Source: Telmatactis stephensoni (lineage: Eukaryota > Cnidaria > Anthozoa > Actiniaria > Isophelliidae). From it: a stretch of DNA of 64,000 nt. Below the pieces are notes generated by a model. The model had not been told where the DNA came from. It ran no database searches and was given only the letters and a program-made list of their open reading frames with translations. The first letter of the stretch is position 1; every line of letters starts with the position of its first letter. The stretch lies in NCBI GenBank assembly GCA_029948255.1, contig JALIZF010001869.1:930001-994000 (forward strand), given 5' to 3'. This document shows positions 57,201-64,000 of this stretch, one piece after another. Made by a program: the position numbers and the translations under genes.

Positions 57201-60200
57201 CTGGCACACACCCTGTCACCATACTACCTGGCACACTCCCTGTCACCATACTACCTGGTACACACCCTATCACCATACTACCTGGTACACACCCTGTCAC
57301 CATACTACCTGGCACACACCCTGTCACCATACTACCTGGCACACTCCCTGTCACCATACTACCTGGTACACTCCCTATCACCATACTACCTGGTACACAC
57401 CCTGTCACCATACTATCTGGTACACATCCTATCACCATACTACCTGGTACACACCCTGTCACCATACTACCTGATAAACACCCTATTACCATACTACCTG
57501 GTACCCACCCTGGTATACACAAACCTGTTGGATTTTCATTCACCATCACTTCAAACAGTGAAATAATCTTGTTTTGTCCCAGGTGATGTATTGTGACATA
57601 TCGTCCTCTTAGTCCTGGATTGCACTTGAAAGATCTTTTTAGTGCACTGGTTACTCCTTGTATGGTAGCACATTCAGCATTTGAGGTACCATTTTCATTG
57701 TCTCCTGGAAAGGAAGCAAAAGTTAATTTGGCATCACCTTCTTTCGCTGAAATCGCAGGCACTGAAATGTATTTTCGATTCAGTTGCTGTCTCTGTAGTT
57801 TCACTGATAGTTATGTATACACCCAGCCTAGTACCCAGGCGTTCCTCAGCGAGCGCGAAGCGCGAGCGAGACCTGGGGCGAGCGCGTAAGCGCGAGAGAA
57901 CGCCTAGCGAATAATGCCAAAAGTGTCCCTGATTTGACCAAGTGTCCCTGATTTGACCAACAGTGTCCCTGACCTTTAGCGGACTTAACAACTTGAATTT
58001 TTAAAGTTTTTCCAACAATTTCGGTGGAATGAGTATCGACATTCACCAAGATAGACCAAAAATTGGATTTTTACGAGTTTATATGTTTTTAAGAAAGCAT
58101 AGAGGAAGATTATAGACTGTAAAGGGGATTTCAGAGTCAAGATACTACGCACAAGTACATTTTATTCAAATCTATTACATTTTCAAACAATCACAGTCTT
58201 AGCAGTGATTATAAAACTAACTGAGTGAAGTTTGTTTACAATAAAATTTGAATCGAACCCTGTTGCAGCTAAAGGGAACTTGATAAATATCAGATACATT
58301 ACATTTATTACAGAGAAATATCTGACGGAGATTTGTTTTATTTTAAGTGCATAAATATATGTGGATTTAACTCAACTAGTGATAGTAGTCTGTGTAAATA
58401 AAGCAATTTCAATTCACCAGAAATTGTAGCGGTATAGATAGCCGTTAATTACTAAGAGATTTTACCTTCGAAGTGGTGAATCGAATAGACCGAACACAAC
58501 CCGGGGAACACAACTTATCGTATTGCTTCGATCGATGCGAACACACAACCGTTAGAGTTTTGAACTCAGTTCAATTCAGTTAATTTCACATATAGGGTGT
58601 CTTGTGAGATCCGGGAGCATTTAACTGTGAAGTTAACAGCGTCTTCTAAAGCATCACGTTTGTCTCGAGTAGCGTCCGCCATCTTGAACTTTGGCATTAT
58701 TCGCTAGGCGTTCCCGTTGGAGTCACTCTGTGACGTCACGTTTTGAAACGAGAGACGGGATAGCCTGGGGACTAGGCTGGTATACACCTATTTCAAAAAA
58801 GGTGGTCATCGCTAAGAGCTGATAGGCGATAGGTAATAGGTCATTCCAAGACCGCAAAGCACTATTGATTTCTAATTGATTTACATAAGAATAGCCAAAT
58901 ATTTGATGGAAGAGTGTAAAGAAAGATTTAGGATGGCTTAATTAAGAAATCAATAGTGCTTTGCGGTCTTGGAATGACCTATTACCTATCGCCTATCGCT
59001 CTTAGCGGTGACAACCTTTTTTGAAATAGGTGTATTGACTTTGGTCGATCTGAATCTGAGACGAAACATAAATACATTGCTTTGTGTTCCTTGACTAAAA
59101 ACACATAATTCTAACTCTAGCATCATAGCTTATATGTCAACTGAATTTGCAGCTAATTTAAGATGACAGATTCAGATTCTGATGTCAGATTCAGATCTCC
59201 GACCGTGAACTTTTTTTGAAAAAGGTATATAGTACTTCTGGCATGAATTATTTTTCTTTTAGTAACTTCAGAGCTATTAGATCTGCTAAATCTTTTATGT
59301 AGCATCAGAGAAATGGTGAAAAATCAAAGGACTTTTTATTATAGGCCAATCCTTTTATTTTAGTACTGTTTCACCATTACCATAAACAGTCATAAAGTGA
59401 ACTTTACGCTATAAACAAAGAAAACAAATATAAAGAGAATGTCAGTAGTAAAACACGAAAGTTTGAAAGCGACATCTTAAGAAGTTTCGAAGTAACAGGA
59501 CTCTCAAAATTGCAAAATTTACAAAAACGAATGTACTGCTGGATGGCAAGAGTCAACACGTGCCGAGCCATACATTTACTGTGAAATGTTGCAATTTTAT
59601 AAAAGCTGATTTCTATAAAAATCTATTGAAAGCACTGAAGCAATTATGGCGTTCAAATTTTCAGGATTATCTAATCGAGCAATGCCCTATTAAATAGGAA
59701 ATTTTCCATTTCTAAAGACTGGGCTTGAAATTTCATTGATGAATTTCATTATTTTTTTGATTTATTTGATTTTGGCTTGAAGTTTGATTTATGCAAATGA
59801 AGTCAAATATAAACATTACATCAGCAAAAAGATCCTCCTATATCCGTGATATCAGTTGCTGTAAAAGTATTTTGTAGTGTGGTAAAATGTTTGCAAAACG
59901 AGGGGGTTCTTTAGTTGTATGAGATATATAATAGATCGAGCTTTTACAGTAACCGATCGAGCCAGTGCATTGGACACCGTTTCAGTCATGCAACTCATAA
60001 ATATTCATAACACAATTAAACCCTGATACAAATATATTCAACTATATAGTTGTTTTAGTGCTACCCAAAGGTTAGTGTTCGATTTTATCCCTGGGTTAGT
60101 GCTTTCCCGCCTGCGAGCAACTGGGCACGACACTAGTAAAAAACGTCTGCGCATGCGTGCATATTACGATGTTTTCTTAAGAAATGTGTGAGTTTAAGCT

Positions 60201-60550
60201 CGTGTTCTCGGTGTATACATAAAACTTGTGTTCTTGTATTCTTTTGTGAGACAAAGATATTGCATTAATGATCAGAAAACATTATGTGAATACTGGCCTT
60301 AAGTTTCAAGCACTGACGTTAAGTTTTGACATTAGTTGTGAAAACCATTGTAATAATGATAATAATAATAATAATAATTTTTTTAAAATAATTCTTTATT
60401 CATCTTCATAAAAACAATTGTAAAACATCTCAAGTCTAATTTTTAAAAATACTGCATAATTAATATCATTTGGCCATGTTTTGAAAAATTTGAAAAAATA
60501 TATCTATAACAATTGTACAAAAATACTAAAAATATTAAAATACAATAAAA

Positions 60551-60613
<63 letters not shown>

Positions 60614-61918
60614 CTTTATTTATCCTGTAATAGCAGGTATGAACCCATGTGTAGGCTTGTTGAAGGCAAGCGTAAAAGCAAAATTTGCATAAGTTTACAA
60701 AAGCACGAAGACGTGACTACGAGCATGCGCAGACGTTTTTCACTAGTGTCACTGGGCACTGGGCTTCAAGGTGACTTAGAAATACATTTCCATGTACCAA
60801 CAATTACATACCTACAGTAATGACCGCTCCATTGAGTCTCGTCGCACAACAGTCTGATCGTCCAATGATATAAACATTATCGATTACATAGCTTTTCACC
60901 AGATCTACTCGCCACCAAGGATTTGTTGAGAATGCAGTTACCGCGCCATACGGATAGTCTGATCGAGGGTTCCCATCGACTGCCTTCTCTGCAATCGTTT
61001 TGAGATCAGTTCTGAGTGTAGAGCTCATCGTTACTGGCTGTTGGAGGGCAAGGTTACCTAGAAATCAGAACGGCAAATTAATATGCGTGCACGTGATCAA
61101 GAGGAAAATGGCAACACTCACACGGAATAGCCCTTTTTCCTCGGTAGAGGTTATTTCGGGAGCTTCAAAACGACATTTCGCGTCAAAAGGACCTCGTTAT
61201 TAGGGCTATTTTAGGTTATTTTAGGTTTTAGGGTAAGCGTTAGGGGTAGACCCTATCCCATTCCCTAGCCCTAAACCTAACCCTTATCTATACCTAATAA
61301 CGAGGTTCTTTTGACGTGAAATGTCGTTCTGAAGCTCGCGAAATAACCTCTACCTTTTTCCTCAAAGTTGCGTCGAGTTAAAGAAGTTTAAAAAGTTTGA
61401 ACTCAAATAATGAAGAATTTTGCCACGCATCGCCAAAGGCCCTTCAGTGGCCCGTAACTGAGAAAAAGGACTATACAGATATTTGGATTTAAGTTTTAAG
61501 GTGACTCGATATAGTTTTTTATTGACCATGCTACCCTTTTTCACTAGCTCCACAAATTAAGCAACTTACTCTTGACCAACCAAAACGGTTTTTGCATCAG
61601 TTATAATTGCACTTGAATCAAAGTTTTGATTTTTGTTTATTTCAGTTCGATTTGAGCAAAGTTGGCCGAAATCAAATTTTCTAAAATATCTCTTTTGAAA
61701 TCGAGCAGCTCTGGGACTATATGGGCAATAAACTACATATTAAAACAAACCCTCTTGCTCTCGACGTTTAGGAAAGCCATAACCACCATAATGCTTTGGT
61801 TATAACTGCTTTTGAGCCATGTAAATATTCTATGTTCAGAGCATAACCTACAAACATACATACCTCCATGAATAGTATCCACAGTTATAACTACTATAGT
61901 AATGAAAATTAGTAGTAA
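51280..61918 (-). CDS. Lectin gene B: secreted (fucolectin)x2-Ig-D8C-PAN protein, start exon not found
   Basis: Minus-strand exons: 61864-61918, 60812-61057, 57525-57803, 56223-56462, 55648-55833, 54468-54734, 52506-52651, 51653-51881 and 51280-51557 (TGA), phases continuous, 641 residues without the first exon. The first listed exon is the hydrophobic core of a signal peptide (LLLIFITIVVITV). Lectin domain 1: NLALQQPVTMSS, AVDGNPRSD, NPWWRVDL, CNPGLRGRYVTIHHLG. Lectin domain 2: NLAFNKATTQSS, NPWWRVDLG, GRYLNIRL, LTLCEVEVY. Then Ig (KLTCPESFGYP, VWECVVTN), D8C (eight Cys) and PAN (CISVCLSHGSC). It is the tandem paralogue of gene A. Differences include a Cys-to-Arg change in the PAN domain and one codon fewer in the Ig exon. 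By analogy with gene A a tiny start exon lies upstream, probably beyond 64000. Confidence 0.85.
52144..52212. mobile_element. 69-bp TAGCCTG element with exact 8-bp duplication
   Basis: TAGCCTGTGTACAG...CTGTAGACAGGCTA with a G-rich middle, flanked by CGTGATGA at 52136-52143 and 52213-52220. Same family as 28457-28649; absent from the matching gene A intron. A purine-rich (GGAAGGAGGG-type) tract lies just left at 51920-52030. Confidence 0.85.
52318..52482. mobile_element. MITE of about 165 bp in a gene B intron
   Basis: Inverted ends TAGTTTTCACTAGTAACAT and GCTAGTGAAAACCA with internal ACGCAGACTCA / TGAGTCTGCGT. Gene A lacks it at the same place. Confidence 0.7.
52700..53960. mobile_element. 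1.26-kb insertion in gene B relative to gene A
   Basis: Gene A reads GATCCTTTGTAATATCA; in gene B the two halves are separated by this block. Near the left edge GAATCGTATAGCA is mirrored by TGCTATACGATTC at about 53875-53890, but the exact borders and any duplication are unclear. No coding region recognised. Confidence 0.6.
55204..55602. mobile_element. 399-bp MITE in gene B
   Basis: Inverted ends GCCATTTCCCAATCGAGTA / TACTCGATTGGGAAATGGC, about 32 bp including GGGACTAGGTAC. It has inserted into, and replaced the left end of, the C-rich TAGCCTG element still whole in gene A (32424-32572). Confidence 0.8.
56640..57515. repeat. 27-bp minisatellite in gene B intron
   Basis: About 32 copies of the same 27-bp unit as in gene A (43143-43655). 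The first seven or so are a CTAGCATACATCCTGTCACC variant. It starts right after the lectin exon donor, so exon 57525-57803 reads on into a long repeat-coded frame that is not expected in the mature mRNA. Confidence 0.95.
57824..58779. mobile_element. 956-bp hAT-like element beside a gene B splice acceptor
   Basis: Ends CAGCCTAGTACCCAGGC and GCCTGGGGACTAGGCTG, flanked on both sides by GTATACACC (57815-57823 and 58780-58788), an 8-9-bp duplication. A second inner pair is GAACGCCTAGCGAATAATGC / GCATTATTCGCTAGGCGTTC. The interior shares TTCAAACAATCACA...GATTATAAAACTAACTGA with the insertion at 35022-35837. No transposase seen. Confidence 0.8.
58782..59035. mobile_element. 254-bp foldback MITE
   Basis: ATACACCTATTTCAAAAAAGG and its mirror CCTTTTTTGAAATAGGTGTAT, with arms of about 95 bp (GATAGGCGATAGGTAATAGG, GACCGCAAAGCACTATTG). 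Its left end forms the target site of the hAT-like element. Confidence 0.85.
59036..60121. other. Gene B intron sequence without recognised features
   Basis: AT-rich intron between the two exons of lectin domain 1. No coding region and no clear inverted repeat noticed. Confidence 0.4.
60122..60757. mobile_element. MITE with an internal (ATA)n microsatellite
   Basis: Ends GACACTAGTAAAAAACGTCTG and CAGACGTTTTTCACTAGTGTC, both continuing into GCGCATGC, and outside into GGGCA / TGGGC. The interior carries (AAT)n at 60356-60378 and about 21 AAT units at 60549-60609. Confidence 0.75.
61143..61354. mobile_element. 212-bp foldback with 9-bp target duplication (Mutator-like)
   Basis: GGTAGAGGTTATTTCG / CGAAATAACCTCTACC ends, arms of about 65 bp (CGACATTTCGCGTCAAAAGG), flanked by TTTTTCCTC at 61134-61142 and 61355-61363. 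A 9-bp duplication is typical of Mutator-like elements. The loop contains degenerate telomere-like words (TTTTAGGG, GTTAGGGG, CCCTAAACCTAACCC). Confidence 0.85.
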
Positions 61919-64000
61919 CTGTTGATAGAAACACAAATATAAGTTGCCACATACTGTACCATTTATCTCTTTTTGTCGTCAAATTCAATTTCCATATAGC
62001 AAAAAAAAAGAATACTTCAGGTATTTCTACCCCATAAGGGAAAACATAACAATCTACCGTAACTAAGCATATATAGAAAATTCAAATTTATCTTTATTTC
62101 AGTTTGTTCCCTCCCAGTAAAAACTTTTAATATTGACTCGAAATTTAAATTCACCGGAAAAAATGAAAAATCCTTTAGCACTATGAAGGCATTTCAACAG
62201 AAACAGAGTTTTCAATTGGACATTTAAGGGTGCTGGGGCCTATCTCTGAAGCCCGTTGCTAGGGATCGAAAGCTTCATATTTTTGTAAATTGTCTAATAT
62301 TTGGATTCAAGCAGTGATTCTTGCGAGGTAACAACAATCACGAATTTCTTGAGTTTAAGTATAGTATAAAGAACGACAGAGAGCCGTAGGCGAGGATCTT
62401 TATACCGATAAAACACGATCTCGAGTTCTTGATACGGCTTAAAAAATTCCAACACATATTAGAGTTGTTCTCTAAAAGAAAATCAAAAATATCTTCATTT
62501 ATCTTGGAGAAAATCGAGGTTAAAGTTGATGTAAATTAGGCCGAATCTTTATCAGATATAAAGACACTCGTCACTGTGGCGATTTTCATTGTGTTTGCCT
62601 TATGAATTATTAATGAGTTTTTTAATGACATTTCAAAACATTTTTATTCAACTCCTACATAGTATGGCTTTACTCTTCACGGTGCAAATGAATTTTTTAG
62701 AGCTCCTTTTTCGTCTCCGTAAAGACATTTTTGCTCATAACTTCACTTCGCTATTTTACACTTTTTTTAGAAAATCCATACGTAACTTTGTGGACCGTAC
62801 TATACATAAAATGTTTTAGGCGGGATAAAATTTTTTAGTTAAGCTGCAAACCCATCAAAGATTATAGAATTATAAAATATTTGAGATATAACGCGCGCGC
62901 TGATTGGCTGGCTTCCATATTTATATCAGAGGACAGAGACATGGCTCGCTTAAAAAACGTCGAAAATATTTTATAAAAGCAATATAAAACGATCGCTTAT
63001 GTCTCTGTATTGTGATATAAACACTCTGGAAGATGTAGAGCACTCGAAAAGCAAGAGAAACACTCGGCTACGCCTCGTGTTCCTAAGCTTGCTTTTCTCT
63101 TGCTCTACATCTTCCATCGTGTTTATATCACAGTACAGAGACATGCGCGCGCGTTTTATATTCCTTAATTTAAAATTTAGTAAACCAGCTGTTTGCGCAT
63201 GCGCACTGGAGATTTCAGATATTTGACAAATTATATTAGTTCGTCTTTGTCATAACGAACAGCTTCAATGTGCTTATATTTGGTTTTAGGATTTTCACTT
63301 ACAACGCTTTGACCCGTCATTTTGCTTAGCTAGCTTCGGCTATTGATAATTAATTTGATTAATTTGATAAGATAATTTGATCAATTAACATATTTTGTTA
63401 GTTTATTTTTAATAAAATTGTTATATTTCTCGCTTTCTCGATAAAATGCCTTTAAGAAATCCTTTAAGACCCAAAGAAACGGGTGCATCCCAAAAGTAAC
63501 GTTTTCTCAAAAAATCGTAAAATCGAAGACGTCAATGAGCTCTGGCAACTGATCGCTTTTACAGCCAGCATAGCAACCACGTTGCTTAGTAACGAAATAT
63601 GTCCCAGCGCCTTTAATTTCAAAACTGAACAGTTTATATATAGGTTGAAGTAGAGTGATTGCGCTTAATTGTACTAGCTAAATAATGTCAAATAGCACTA
63701 TTAAACAGTGGAAAACAAAGGACTTTTTGCTATTTAGTACTATTTAGATTTTGTACTTTTTCACGGGTTAAGTGCGATCACTCTATGTTCATTCTGAAAA
63801 ACTAGAAAACAGTCTACTACTAGTTTGCTAATTTTTCACGGCTTAAATATAGTTATTGCATACGTTGAATATAGATAAACTATTTTTTCCTAGTTTCTTT
63901 GGACTAGTCACTACTGGTTTTAATTAAAGATTTTATAAAACGAACGACGACTACTGCTATCTCATACTGTGGTCTACTGTTGGCAAGCTTCTATTAAATG
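61919..64000. other. Upstream side of gene B to the window end
   Basis: No exon supported. A hairpin at 62999-63144 (ATGTCTCTGTATTGTGATAT / ATATCACAGTACAGAGACAT, centre ACTCGGCTACGCCTCGTG) and a weak MITE at about 63651-63786 (TAGAGTGATTGCGCTTA / TAAGTGCGATCACTCTA) are present. The expected 12-nt-type start exon of gene B was not seen here. Confidence 0.5.

Noticed and set aside
56821..57804. 327-codon minus-strand open frame joining a lectin exon to VPGSMVTG repeats
   Set aside because: Only 57525-57803 is exon; the rest is the 27-bp minisatellite read past a good splice donor. The repeat length keeps the frame open.
61200..61300. Interstitial telomere
   Set aside because: The TTAGGG-like words are degenerate and few; better described as the loop of a foldback element.

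Overview
This window reads as animal nuclear DNA, most likely an anthozoan cnidarian and plausibly a stony coral. It is AT-rich, its genes have many introns with GT..AG borders, and it is crowded with small inverted-repeat transposons and Penelope-like retroelements. It also encodes secreted lectin-like proteins mixing fucolectin/discoidin, Ig, D8C and PAN modules, a style common in cnidarians. The taxonomic call is an inference from content, not a match. Exons were reconstructed by hand from reading frames, splice dinucleotides and phase continuity.

Layout. 1-1859: 3' part of a plus-strand TPR gene resembling the ribosomal-protein-L4 chaperone ACL4. 2521-4190: a two-exon minus-strand BTB-BACK gene, convergent with it. 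4.4-9.7 kb: no gene, only a foldback element, a 480-bp CTTCC/CTTCT array and small hairpins. 9781-15646: a complete eight-exon minus-strand polypeptide GalNAc-transferase (about 600 aa) whose introns carry three foldback MITEs and a tRNA-headed SINE. 18627-20312: a single-exon minus-strand protein with 16 C2H2 zinc fingers. 20.7-27.4 kb: intergenic, with nested transposons.

27.5-61.9 kb is the most interesting part: two tandem minus-strand paralogues. Gene B (51280-61918, start exon not found) encodes signal peptide, two fucolectin-like domains, one Ig domain, one eight-cysteine D8C domain and a PAN/Apple domain. Gene A (27532-47434) has the same plan but lacks the first lectin domain; a 54-bp stump of its last exon survives. 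The lost unit is a phase 1-1 module, so gene A still splices in frame. The introns are so alike that each paralogue acts as an empty-site control for transposons in the other.

One gene A intron holds about 9.7 kb of transposon sequence absent from gene B: six Penelope-like fragments with reverse transcriptase and GIY-YIG-type regions, set among (TA)n tracts and TA-flanked MITEs. Each has, or is followed by, a sequence that folds as a type I hammerhead ribozyme. Between the paralogues lie two almost fully palindromic elements of 1.65 and 1.8 kb, both flanked by TTAA and ending in GGTGGC. No intact transposase or reverse transcriptase gene was found.
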